Below are positions 50,312 to 58,988 of a stretch of DNA of 64,000 nt, one piece after another. The DNA comes from Candidatus Symbiothrix dinenymphae. GTDB taxonomy: Bacteria > Bacteroidota > Bacteroidia > Bacteroidales > Azobacteroidaceae. Each line of letters begins with the position of its first letter. Position 1 is the stretch's first letter. The notes below the pieces were generated by a model. It saw only the letters and a program-made list of their open reading frames with translations, was not told the DNA's origin and did not search any database. The position numbers were made by a program, and so were the translations under genes. The DNA is taken from contig BBRT01000247.1 in the NCBI GenBank assembly GCA_001417715.1, forward strand, positions 1-64,000, in the 5' to 3' direction.

Positions 50312-51358
50312 TTTTTAATTCTCTAATTTATTTTTAATGTTTAGGAAAACCCAAGTCCTCTCCGTCAAGAAATACAAGTCCGATTCGCTCCAGATTTCCG
50401 GTGCGACCGTTGTACCACAGCCGCCATTTTTTCTCTTTTGCATCGTAAATGACGAACGGTTTATAGCAGGCCTCAGCATCCCAGCCGTCTTGGGTTGGCG
50501 AAACAATCGGATTCGTCGGTAGCCGTTCCCAATTCGTAATGCCGTCCTTCGACCGGGCAATGCCGATGCGGGCAAGATGTTCGTTTTCGTAACCTATGTA
50601 GAACATTAAGTACCAATCGTTGTGTTTGAAAACATGCCCGCCGGCAACTTTATGATGCTCCCACTCGGTGTTTTTATCACACGAAAAGATGGGATTATTT
50701 TTGTATTTCGTCCACACAAGACCATCCGGGCTTGTTGCGTAGCCGATAGCGTTCGGTTCGTATATCTCTCCGCCGGAGTACCACATCGTGAAAAGTTTGG
50801 TATCGGCATCCCATTCGACGTTCGGACACATCACGGCATGTTCTTTTTCCCAGCCTTTTTCCGGCACTAAAACGGGTTTGTCCGATTTCCTTTCAAAGTG
50901 AATGCCGTCGGTACTCGTTGCGTAACCAATCCACGAGCCGCTTTTCGACCAATCGTTGTACCAAACCTGACCGGTGTACCAAAGATGATACACGCCGTCC
51001 CGCTTAATAACGGAGGGGCGATTGATTTCATTTTCCCAACCTGAGTCAGGATTGGGAGCGAGAACGATTGTAGGCTCAGACCAATTAATTCCGTCCTTGC
51101 TTTCGGTGTAGGCAAGCGACTTTCTTGGTCGCCACGAGAACCACATCTTGTATTTGCCGTCCTCTTGCAGCATCGCGATATCGAAACACGTGCCGAGGTC
51201 CGCGCCGCCGAGAACAGGATTGTTCTCATATTTCGTCCATTTTATATCTGCCCGACAAGACGACAGAGTGAACACGGAGAACACAAGCAGTGAAACTGCT
51301 AATAAACAATAACTTTTTTTCATTTCTTTAATAATTTATAATTTTAATATTTTTAATT
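48325..51358. repeat. Duplicated 3-kb segment (GH127 plus propeller glycosidase), copy 2
   Basis: Partner of 32165-35195. Intergenic DNA is conserved as well as coding DNA, indicating a recent duplication or ongoing gene conversion. Confidence 0.9.
50334..51323 (-). CDS. Five-bladed beta-propeller glycosidase lipoprotein, copy 2
   Basis: 329 residues, differing from copy 1 at about six positions (for example GED for GAD near the C-terminus and TQD for TPD). The lipobox LSSC and all blade motifs are kept. In PUL B it follows the DUF1703-type ATPase instead of GH2, with a repeat remnant in the gap (51358-51403). Confidence 0.75.
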   Translation of the reverse strand: MKKSYCLLAVSLLVFSVFTLSSCRADIKWTKYENNPVLGGADLGTCFDIAMLQEDGKYKMWFSWRPRKSLAYTESKDGINWSEPTIVLAPNPDSGWENEINRPSVIKRDGVYHLWYTGQVWYNDWSKSGSWIGYATSTDGIHFERKSDKPVLVPEKGWEKEHAVMCPNVEWDADTKLFTMWYSGGEIYEPNAIGYATSPDGLVWTKYKNNPIFSCDKNTEWEHHKVAGGHVFKHNDWYLMFYIGYENEHLARIGIARSKDGITNWERLPTNPIVSPTQDGWDAEACYKPFVIYDAKEKKWRLWYNGRTGNLERIGLVFLDGEDLGFPKH

Positions 51359-51403
51359 TTTATCTTGCTAATCTTTTAATCTTATGAAAATCCCGGTTCA
51401 GAC
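51358..51403. repeat. Half copy of the intercistronic palindromic element
   Basis: The sequence tatcttgctaatcttttaat followed by ...cggttcagac equals the right half of the element at 40196-40297. It supplies the stop codon (TGA within GTCTGAACC) of the ATPase gene at 51398. Confidence 0.75.
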
Positions 51404-52993
51404 AATTTGTTCAATCCTGCAACCAACATCTTTTCCACTGAACGCTATCCCCAGCAGAATAATTTTCCGGTCAAGAAACGGCTCATAATACCGCTTCTCG
51501 CGGATTTGCGCGATAGCCTGGTTGAGCAAAGTTTCCAATTCCGTGGTAGCGTGATATTTCAACTCTACCACTATTGCCACTCCGTCTTGCTGCAACACGG
51601 CATCTATACGTCCCCGGTTGGTCATCCTTTCGCTTTGAATATTGAAACCCAGCATGGTCATCCACATTTGAAAGATGTTGTGATAAAAGGCTTCACTTGC
51701 TAAATTTTCCGCTTCCGCTTCCGCTTCGTCTTGCGCCTTGGATGGGAGTAAAGTGTAAGGAACATCGGCAAGCATGATACGCATATTATTTGTAAAGCCT
51801 TTCGCATCGAAATCAAGGATTTGTTGCAACATTTGTTGTCCAAGTGCCGACATTTTCGAAAGGGGGTAGTTGGTATATGCACTTAACAGATATTCCATCA
51901 GCGACTCCTTTACCTCCATATTGGGTACTTCCAATGTATATTGAGAACTTCTACCCACCCGTTGTTTGTTTTTGATGGTCAAGTAGCCGGTTTGAAATAA
52001 CAGGGGAATATCTTCCAACTCATCAGGGTCGTAGCTGTTGAAAGCTGTCGGACCTGCAACTATCGGTTCCAATACGGTTTTAGCAAGACCGTGTTTTTTG
52101 AGACGATTGATGAGGAAAGTGGGCGTACCTGTATCAAACCAGTAATTGGAAAAGTCTTGATTGTCAAAAAACATTAGCGTGGAAAACGGATTGTAAACCG
52201 ATGTCTTGCCATCCCAGGTATAACCATCATACCACTTGCAAATGTAGTAAAGCAAATTCTCCCTTGTTATTTCCAAATGAGATGCCGTTTCGTCAATATA
52301 TTCCGCAAAGTTACGTTCCAGTTCTTCCTGTGTATAGCCACAGATAGAAGCATATTTATCGTTTAACGTAATATCTTTGAGACTGTTCAATGCTGAAAAT
52401 ATTGACACTTTTGCCACTTTTGTTATGCCTGTCATAAAAACGAACTTCAAATGGTTGTCGGTGGCTTTTAGCCTTTTATAAAAGCTTTGAAGAAATTGGC
52501 GAACACCATCCGCTTCAGGTTGATTCATTGTATCCAATATCGGGCTGTCGTACTCATCAATAAGTACAACCACTTTATTGCCTTTTTTACGATGCAATGA
52601 CTCTATCAATTCAGAAAAACAATCGGAGGCGTATTCTGAAACAAGTTTTATTTTCTCTAATTTAGCCTGCCGTTTCAGAAATGTTGACATACTGCGTTCC
52701 ATCTCTTCTTTACTATCGTGCTTGATATCTGTCCAATCTATTCGAATAACGGGATAGCGCTGCGTCCAATCCCATTTATCATAGATATAGAGACCTTCAA
52801 ACAAATGCTGACTGCCTGTGTAAAGTTCCTCCAAGGTGCTGACAAGGAGCGACTTTCCGAAACGGCGCGGGCGTGAGAGAAACACGATGTTTGAACTTGT
52901 AAGTTGGAGTATTTCTTTCGTTTTATCCACATACAAACAACCTTCATCGCGTAACTTTTCAAACGACTGAATACCAATGGGTAAATTCTTCAT
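51398..52993 (-). CDS. AAA-ATPase-like/DUF1703 PD-(D/E)XK protein
   Basis: 531 residues. The N-terminal AAA-ATPase-like domain has YVDKTKEI, Walker A RPRRFGKS (41-48) and VVVLIDEYDSPI as Walker B. The C-terminal nuclease-fold domain has RGRIDAVLQQDGVAIVVELKY and EKRYYEPF, typical of DUF1703. It is a different family from the three cassettes at 27814/46666/63194, though the domain plan is alike. Function is unknown. It has its own promoter (53019-53049) and a terminator upstream, so it is an insertion into the PUL B operon rather than a glycan gene. Confidence 0.87.
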   Translation of the reverse strand: MKNLPIGIQSFEKLRDEGCLYVDKTKEILQLTSSNIVFLSRPRRFGKSLLVSTLEELYTGSQHLFEGLYIYDKWDWTQRYPVIRIDWTDIKHDSKEEMERSMSTFLKRQAKLEKIKLVSEYASDCFSELIESLHRKKGNKVVVLIDEYDSPILDTMNQPEADGVRQFLQSFYKRLKATDNHLKFVFMTGITKVAKVSIFSALNSLKDITLNDKYASICGYTQEELERNFAEYIDETASHLEITRENLLYYICKWYDGYTWDGKTSVYNPFSTLMFFDNQDFSNYWFDTGTPTFLINRLKKHGLAKTVLEPIVAGPTAFNSYDPDELEDIPLLFQTGYLTIKNKQRVGRSSQYTLEVPNMEVKESLMEYLLSAYTNYPLSKMSALGQQMLQQILDFDAKGFTNNMRIMLADVPYTLLPSKAQDEAEAEAENLASEAFYHNIFQMWMTMLGFNIQSERMTNRGRIDAVLQQDGVAIVVELKYHATTELETLLNQAIAQIREKRYYEPFLDRKIILLGIAFSGKDVGCRIEQIV

Positions 52994-53018
52994 GACTTCT
53001 CATTTCTAAAAATATCTG

Positions 53019-53049
53019 CAAAGATAATACAAAATTATTGAATTAGCAA
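53019..53049 (-). promoter_or_regulatory. Promoter for the DUF1703-type ATPase
   Basis: On the minus strand, TTG (53047-53049), a 20-bp spacer and TATCTTTG (53019-53026). The box ends 26 bp before the ATG. Confidence 0.7.
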
Positions 53050-53071
53050 ATGTTTCTGTTTTTTTTTCAAA

Positions 53072-53111
53072 AAAAATGCTGTCTCAAACATTTGTTTGAA
53101 ACAGCATTTTT
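53072..53111 (-). terminator. Hairpin terminator at the end of the LamG lipoprotein gene
   Basis: The arms aaaaatgctgtctcaaac and gtttgaaacagcattttt pair with one G-T position around an attt loop, with A/T runs on both sides so that it can work in both directions. It starts a few bases after the stop at 53119 and separates PUL B's lipoprotein operon from the ATPase gene. Confidence 0.85.
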
Positions 53112-53118
53112 CAATTTT

Positions 53119-55299
53119 TTATTTTTTGCCAAACACATGAATTTCTCCAAAGGTGGCATTAGCGAGTCCTCTGTTCATTTCTACCCTAAGCCATCTGGCA
53201 TTAACCGGCGTTGGTAAATCTATCAGCGGTATTTGCCATGTGGTTTCATAAACAGGTACTTGATAGTCGTGGGAGGCGATTAATGTCCAAGTACTGCCAT
53301 CGTTACCTGCGAAAACATCAACAGTCCGCAGTTCGGAGGGCCATTCCTCTACAAGGCGACCGTAAAACGCTAAAGAGTGTATTTCCTGCACTTCTGTCAT
53401 GTCAATATTGAAGTATTTTAGCACATCTGCCCCGCTCCAGTTAAACGTATATGTAATCGGATTGGAATCAAGGATACGACTCGGATTGGAATCAACGCTA
53501 TAACTCGGTGTAAGCATATTCGTTGATATTTTCCAGCTTGTCTTATCATATTCGCGTATAGCAACGCCACCGAGTTTACGGATTTCGTATTCGCTTAGTT
53601 TTAATCCGTAGAACTGAACATTGGCTACGTCCAACACTTCGTCTTCACCGTTATCATCGGCAAAAAGCAGACAGCCTTCCGGCAAGAGTGAGAAACGACC
53701 GTCAATATCCGCGGATGACAATCTTCCTTCCCTTATTCTGAGACCATCGGCATAATACATGTAAAAATTATTGGTAATATCAGCGACAAGAACAATGCGT
53801 GTCCAGCGACCGGCAGGTGTATGGAAGCCCGAAAAGCCCATTCTATCAGTTTGAAGACCATTTTCGGATACAGTCGCTGTAGTGCCGGTTAAAACACCTA
53901 TTTTGCCATCGGCGTTGATGAATATGTCGGCATCCTGTGTTGGCGTACCGTATCCGTTGCGTGCAGAAAGGAGTGAATACGTCTTACCTGTGCCTGTTTC
54001 CGGTATTTTTACATCAAACGCTACGCTGTAAGTATTGACATTGGTGCCTCCGACAGGGAGAAGTCCGTGATTACAGCGCAGATAGCTGCCTTGTGGTATG
54101 CGGATAGCGCGGTCGGTGGCCGTTGGACCGGCAACGGATGTGATAGCGCCTCCCGTTTCAACGGCTACGAGTGCTATACCGCCGTTTTGGGCGGCCAACA
54201 GATTGGTGGGGTCGTCGAATGTCCACCAGCCTGTCATGTTTTTTGCGCGAATCGCTGTCATGTTGCGGCTTTGCTGATTTATGGTGGTAGATGATAGTCT
54301 GGGTGCTATGGTCCAATATACCCGAAACGGGTCGGCACGGTTAAAAGAGGCGATAAGCGCAGATGCGTCATTTTTTGTCATAAGATAGGAGTTACCCGTG
54401 CCGGCATCTATTGTTGGTCCATCACTGAAATTGGGATTTGAGGATACTTTCAGGTCATAGCCGGTAGCCTCATCTACCGCTACCCATGCAAATTCCAAGG
54501 GAAACTCAATCTCATCCGCATCAAACGTATAGAATTGTGCAGGCTTTTTGAGGAGGATTGCAGGAATTGCCGACGGAGAGATACGCAGGTTATAAGTCAT
54601 TTCCCAGTCGATGCTGTCAATAATCGACACACCATTCATTTTGGGCACAATACGGGCTGTTATCTTGATAGGTATATCAACATTCTTGTTCACATTTTCG
54701 ACAAGGAAACTCGGCAGATTGCCATTAGCACTGTCGCGTTGAACATGGTTGTCACGGTCGGTATATTCATATTTGTAGCGATACCACGAATACATATCCG
54801 ACACTATGGGATTGCGCCATTCAACGGCCGCCGCCGCTGTCGATTCGACCACCGAGGGAGGTGTCACTGCCAAAGCGGAAACATCTTCGCTCGTAAACGG
54901 CGTTACCGATACCTCTTGCGCTATCGAGGGATTGCCATACTGGTCTTCGGTGAAAATCTTAAATTCATAGATACGCGGTTGGGTAAGACCTGTGATGTTG
55001 ACCCACGAGCAGACACTATCAAATACCTCGCGCTTAGACTCATCACCGACCGTGTATTCAACGATGGTTTTCTTAGCTTTGCCCAAATACATTTGGGAAG
55101 CAGGCACGCGCCCTTGCGTCCCAAAGTCGAACTCCACCCGCTCGTAACCATACGAAACCGTCACGATGTCGAACCTTGCCGGATAAACCCGCTCTTCGGG
55201 AGAAAAATCCTTAATGTTGTCATATATATCCGAACAGGATACACCGACGAATGCCGCGAACAGCACAGAAAATAATTTATTTGCTTTCATAACTTTCAT
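53119..55299 (-). CDS. DUF4998/LamG/F5-8 type C surface lipoprotein (PUL B)
   Basis: I take ATG 55299 (MKVMKANKLFSVLFAAFVGVSC, lipobox Cys22; ATG 55290 is equally possible), about 726 residues; the frame extends to 55323. DUF4998-type start (SDIYDNIKDFSPEERVYPARFD), two fibronectin-like stretches, a LamG/concanavalin-like domain from about 365 to 565 (MTGWWTFDDPTNLL, YSVAFDVKIPETG, GRWTRIVLVADITNNFYMYY) and a C-terminal discoidin domain (RWLRVEMNRGLANATFGEIHVFG). It probably binds glycan at the surface. It is twice the size of its PUL A counterpart (37746) because of the LamG insertion. Confidence 0.82.
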   Translation of the reverse strand: MKVMKANKLFSVLFAAFVGVSCSDIYDNIKDFSPEERVYPARFDIVTVSYGYERVEFDFGTQGRVPASQMYLGKAKKTIVEYTVGDESKREVFDSVCSWVNITGLTQPRIYEFKIFTEDQYGNPSIAQEVSVTPFTSEDVSALAVTPPSVVESTAAAAVEWRNPIVSDMYSWYRYKYEYTDRDNHVQRDSANGNLPSFLVENVNKNVDIPIKITARIVPKMNGVSIIDSIDWEMTYNLRISPSAIPAILLKKPAQFYTFDADEIEFPLEFAWVAVDEATGYDLKVSSNPNFSDGPTIDAGTGNSYLMTKNDASALIASFNRADPFRVYWTIAPRLSSTTINQQSRNMTAIRAKNMTGWWTFDDPTNLLAAQNGGIALVAVETGGAITSVAGPTATDRAIRIPQGSYLRCNHGLLPVGGTNVNTYSVAFDVKIPETGTGKTYSLLSARNGYGTPTQDADIFINADGKIGVLTGTTATVSENGLQTDRMGFSGFHTPAGRWTRIVLVADITNNFYMYYADGLRIREGRLSSADIDGRFSLLPEGCLLFADDNGEDEVLDVANVQFYGLKLSEYEIRKLGGVAIREYDKTSWKISTNMLTPSYSVDSNPSRILDSNPITYTFNWSGADVLKYFNIDMTEVQEIHSLAFYGRLVEEWPSELRTVDVFAGNDGSTWTLIASHDYQVPVYETTWQIPLIDLPTPVNARWLRVEMNRGLANATFGEIHVFGKK

Positions 55300-55319
55300 T
55301 TTTTTATAATTTATATTTT

Positions 55320-56582
55320 TCACCTTTTTCTCCTCCCATACAAAGTAATTTCAGACAACGCGAAATTAAACGTTTGAATATCCCCGTCAAAACACCCAAT
55401 CATCTCATACCTAAACCATCGGGTAGGCTCCGTGAACTCTATCTCATCGGGATAGAAATAGGTCATGTCGCCGGCAAGACCGGCAACAATATATTGCCTT
55501 TCTGTCGCCAATGAAGGTACCTGAATGGTATGGTCGCGTATCATCTCCCATTCTTCCGTATCCGCGTGATAGATATAAACTTTGTACCGTTTTATATTTT
55601 TGTCCTTATAGTAACCGTACTCTCCCCGCTCCAACTCATTCTTATAATCGGCGAATTGGTGGGTAACGATGCGACTTAATTCCCACTCTTCGCCAAGGTC
55701 GACCAAGAAATTTACCGGTTTAACTCCTCCGTATGCACCACCTTTCGTAAAGTTATCATTACGACCACCATCACCATCATATATGCCGTCAATCAATATC
55801 CGACCGCCTGTTTTAAAGTAACCGCCAAAGAATCCCATCCGCACGCGTAATGTATCGCTTAATTCCTTGGGTAGAAACCAATTGTCTTTCGGGATGATTT
55901 CGTCGTGTTTCAGATAGACCGTCGCCGGAGCGAGCACATTGGAATTTCCGTAGCGGTCTTCCACCCGCATATTGACCGTTATAGGCTCCGTCTCCGGAAT
56001 ATCTTCCATGCGGACAAATTCACGGACGTCCTCGTTGACAGAGGAAACAATTGACCGTTTCGTCACCGGCTGACCCTTTAGTTTGTAGGAATAATCAAGA
56101 TACACATTAACGTTTTGTTTGAGTGTGTTCTTCCAATCCACATAGAACGAGCCGAAGCCCCCCTTCACTTGCAGCGACTGGCTGATAAGCTGCACGGCAG
56201 GCTTATCAGGCGTAATATCAACCGGCACACTCGCGGAGCGGTTGCCGGCGCGGTCCACGGCATACACTTGCACCGTGAGTGCCACACTGTCCGGAAAACC
56301 AATCACAGTGATAGAATCAACATAGTAAGAAGTAGAAAACCACACCTCTGCGCCCGTTTGCGGATTCGTATAAGAGGCATCAATAGAGAGCAAATCCTCA
56401 TCTTCCGGCACCCGATAATGAATAACGCCACCACCATTCACCGCCCTCCAGCCAAGAATCTCAGGCTTTCCGGGAGGCGTCCCATCAGAATAATTAATCT
56501 CAAAGCGCTTACTCTCATCGCAGCCGCAAAGGACTGTTACCAAGCAAGCCGTCACACATAACACTAAACATCTAAATTTCAT
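55320..56582 (-). CDS. DUF4959/DUF5000-type surface lipoprotein (PUL B)
   Basis: 420 residues. Lipobox LCGC (Cys21). The sequence contains DGTPPGKPEILGWRAVNGGGVIHYRVPEDED (DUF4959 pattern), a DUF5126-like middle (FGSFYVDWKN, VNMRVEDRYGNSN) and a C-terminal DUF5000-like domain (WELSRIVTHQFADYKNELERG, PTRWFRYEMIGCFDG, ALSEITLYGRRKR). It takes the same place as 38929 in PUL A and probably serves the same surface glycan-binding role. The longest frame of the next gene overlaps it by 4 bp, but the better start of that gene leaves a 20-bp gap. Confidence 0.82.
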   Translation of the reverse strand: MKFRCLVLCVTACLVTVLCGCDESKRFEINYSDGTPPGKPEILGWRAVNGGGVIHYRVPEDEDLLSIDASYTNPQTGAEVWFSTSYYVDSITVIGFPDSVALTVQVYAVDRAGNRSASVPVDITPDKPAVQLISQSLQVKGGFGSFYVDWKNTLKQNVNVYLDYSYKLKGQPVTKRSIVSSVNEDVREFVRMEDIPETEPITVNMRVEDRYGNSNVLAPATVYLKHDEIIPKDNWFLPKELSDTLRVRMGFFGGYFKTGGRILIDGIYDGDGGRNDNFTKGGAYGGVKPVNFLVDLGEEWELSRIVTHQFADYKNELERGEYGYYKDKNIKRYKVYIYHADTEEWEMIRDHTIQVPSLATERQYIVAGLAGDMTYFYPDEIEFTEPTRWFRYEMIGCFDGDIQTFNFALSEITLYGRRKR

Positions 56583-56631
56583 AATCTTTAATTTTTAAAT
56601 TTATAATTTCTAATTTTTCTCTGATTTTTTT

Positions 56632-56732
56632 GTCTGAACCGTGATTTTAATAAGATTTACAAGATTACCATGATAATCTTTTCTCTGTAATCTTGCTAAT
56701 CTTATAAATCTTGTGAAAATCGTGGTTCAGAC
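56632..56732. repeat. Intercistronic palindromic element between susD B and the DUF5000 lipoprotein
   Basis: Ends are gtctgaaccgtgattttaat and gaaaatcgtggttcagac, about 101 bp, closely related to 40196-40297 and in the same position in the other PUL. Confidence 0.85.
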
Positions 56733-56734
56733 AT

Positions 56735-58804
56735 TTATTCCCAACTCGGATTTTGCTTCAAATTAGGATTAATATTCATATCATTCAACGGAATAGGCCA
56801 CAGATTATCGCGAAATTGGAAGCGACGCGCCTGCTTAATACTCAACTGAAAGAAATCAGTTGCATTACCGGCATTACCAATCCAGCCCATAGTTGGCTTG
56901 TTAAACTCTTGAGTAGCCAGCTTATAGCGCCGTACATCAAAAAAGCGTGACCCTTCAAAAGCCAACTCGATGCTACGTTCCCGGAGAATGATGTCGAGCA
57001 TACCCGCCTTTTCCCGGTGGTGGTTGAGGTAATTGGATGTAACCTTCGTGGCATCTGCCCACACATCTTCCACATTGGGAATGCCTGCACGGGTGCGCAC
57101 TTTGTTGATAGAAGCGAGTGCCGCTGCCGGTCCGTTCACCTCATTCTCACACTCCGCCTGCATCAAGTATAGGTCTGCCAGACGGATAATCGGAAAGGGG
57201 GAGTTTTGAAAGCGACCGTCGCCGGAGCGCGTTTCGGGATCAAGAAATTTATGAACGGCTATGCCCGAAGAAAACCACTGAACCCCCCCCCCGAAACTTC
57301 TCGTACCGCCGAATGTATTGGCATACAGAGATATAGGTATCGTCCTTACAAATTGCCGCCAATAGCCGCCGGTAACGCCCAAGTTGGTATAGAAACGCAT
57401 TTCGCGGTTGAGATAGAGATAAGACGTTCTGTAGTCCGACTGCAAAATACCCATCCACTCTTCGTTGCCGGGCACCGTGACATCAGGCGTTGACGCAAGG
57501 TCATATTTCAGCATCTGGTTGAACGCCAAATCCGCATTGATGGGTAGCCCGTTTTTGGTGTAGAACCGTTCGAGCATCTCATAGTTGGCACCAAGAGAAT
57601 TATAGGAACTCACACCCGCATTATAGTTATTACTAATACTCGGATCATCGTGGCCCCACACGTTCTGGCCATCTATCTCGTTGTTTGCACCAAGGGCATC
57701 AATATAGTTTTCTCCTGAGCGATAAATAGACGTGGCTCCTTGCAGTGAGATAGCGCTACCCGCGGTATATGTTCGTCCCCATATCAATTCTTGGTTCCAC
57801 CTTTCGATGGGTGCCATCTTGTTAGAATAAAACAGTTTCATTCCGACCGGATTTCTCAATATCCAGATATCGTCATCATCCGTAGAGGTACTACTTTTAT
57901 TGAACACATACAATCCGGGGGAGCCATGCGATTCACAGAAGTCTATCGCTTGGGTAACGGCTGTCAAGGCATCCTGCCATTTCTGCGGAGCTGGGGTTTG
58001 CGGGAAGAAAGGCTGTCCATCGAAATCAAGGAAGCTGACGTAGTCAGTATTGCCGTTGAAGAACGGGCTGGCACGCAACAGATATACTCGCGCGAGTGTG
58101 GCGTAAGCTATTTTTTTGTCTATCATACCCAGATTGAGCGTCTCCGTCTTGTCTTTCAAGTCGGGGATAGCCTCTTCGATAAGGTTGGTGACGTAGTTGA
58201 AACAGGCATCCACTTTCTCTCTGCGCCCCATGACTACATCATCCGGCTCATCCACATTGATGTTGCGGTCCACGATAATGATAGGCCCGTAATACTCAAT
58301 CAACTGATAGTGAAAATAGGCTTTGAGAAACTTTACCTGCGCAATCCAGTCTTTGCGCTCATTCTCCTCAAAATTGGCTGCCAAATGAATTTTCTCCAGG
58401 AAAGTGTTAGCAGCACGAATGCCGTCATACATCCCCTTGGCACCGCCCGTGCCATCCCACAAGCTGTAGAGCGGTTTACCGGCATTTTGGCTGCCCATCA
58501 TCACCCCCATAGGCGGAAGCAAGGTAGCAGTATTGGCACCATCACTCGCGCGCCAAACCCACTCGTCGCCCAAAAGCCACGGCGAATTATACCGGTGTTG
58601 CACATCCGGGATATAGCTATAAACCCGAGCCAAAGCATTGTAAGACGTCTCACGGTTGCTGAAAAGGTCATCTAATTTGACCGTATTATCAGGCACAACG
58701 TCTAAATAATCGCTGCACGACGGCAGGAGAAACATCGCCGCAACAATGAATGTAGAGACGTGGCGCGCCACGTCTGTACGAATAATTTTTTTTAATGATT
58801 TCAT
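56735..58804 (-). CDS. SusD/RagB-family glycan-binding lipoprotein (PUL B)
   Basis: 689 residues. Lipobox LLPSC (Cys30), then SDYLDVVPDN. SusD motifs are present (WIAQVKFLKAYFHYQLIEYYGP, YATLARVYLLRASPFFNG, IRLADLYLMQAECENEVNGP, ILRERSIELAFEGSRFFDVRRYK). The signal peptide is about 12 residues longer than that of SusD A because a 28-bp palindrome (58752-58779) encodes part of it (TDVARHVST). A run of ten G on the coding strand (57283-57292) encodes GGG in RSFGGGVQW at about residue 506. The frame is open at the present length. Confidence 0.94.
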   Translation of the reverse strand: MKSLKKIIRTDVARHVSTFIVAAMFLLPSCSDYLDVVPDNTVKLDDLFSNRETSYNALARVYSYIPDVQHRYNSPWLLGDEWVWRASDGANTATLLPPMGVMMGSQNAGKPLYSLWDGTGGAKGMYDGIRAANTFLEKIHLAANFEENERKDWIAQVKFLKAYFHYQLIEYYGPIIIVDRNINVDEPDDVVMGRREKVDACFNYVTNLIEEAIPDLKDKTETLNLGMIDKKIAYATLARVYLLRASPFFNGNTDYVSFLDFDGQPFFPQTPAPQKWQDALTAVTQAIDFCESHGSPGLYVFNKSSTSTDDDDIWILRNPVGMKLFYSNKMAPIERWNQELIWGRTYTAGSAISLQGATSIYRSGENYIDALGANNEIDGQNVWGHDDPSISNNYNAGVSSYNSLGANYEMLERFYTKNGLPINADLAFNQMLKYDLASTPDVTVPGNEEWMGILQSDYRTSYLYLNREMRFYTNLGVTGGYWRQFVRTIPISLYANTFGGTRSFGGGVQWFSSGIAVHKFLDPETRSGDGRFQNSPFPIIRLADLYLMQAECENEVNGPAAALASINKVRTRAGIPNVEDVWADATKVTSNYLNHHREKAGMLDIILRERSIELAFEGSRFFDVRRYKLATQEFNKPTMGWIGNAGNATDFFQLSIKQARRFQFRDNLWPIPLNDMNINPNLKQNPSWE
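57283..57292. repeat. C10/G10 homopolymer tract in susD B
   Basis: Ten consecutive C on the plus strand, in frame for full-length SusD B. A one-base change would truncate the last quarter of the protein. Confidence 0.95.
58752..58779. repeat. Palindrome inside the susD B signal-peptide region
   Basis: The 20-bp core agacgtggcgcgccacgtct (58756-58775) is a perfect palindrome, and flanking gta/tac extends pairing to 28 bp with one mismatch. It is in frame. Confidence 0.92.
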
Positions 58805-58842
58805 ATTCTTTAATTTTTAATTATTTAATTAATCTTTTTTTT

Positions 58843-58988
58843 GTCTGAACTTTGATTTTAATTTGATTTTCATGATTACCATGATTTCCATGATAATCAT
58901 AATTTTCTATAATCATAATTTTCTATAATCATACTAATCAAATTAATCATATTAAAATCACAGTTCAGACTAAAATCGTGGTTCAGAC
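58843..58988. repeat. Intercistronic palindromic element between susC B and susD B
   Basis: Starts gtctgaactttgattttaat and ends with two nested copies of the inverted end (…cagttcagac and …cgtggttcagac). The centre holds tandem ataatcataattttct units. The element abuts the susC B stop codon (TAG at 58990-58988). The corresponding gap in PUL A is only 19 bp. Confidence 0.85.

Noticed and set aside
51398-52993. DUF1703-type ATPase as a fourth copy of the 27814/46666/63194 cassette
   Set aside because: The N-terminal motifs (YVDKTKEI, RPRRFGKS) and C-terminal domain differ and no DNA similarity is seen. It is a separate family with a similar plan.
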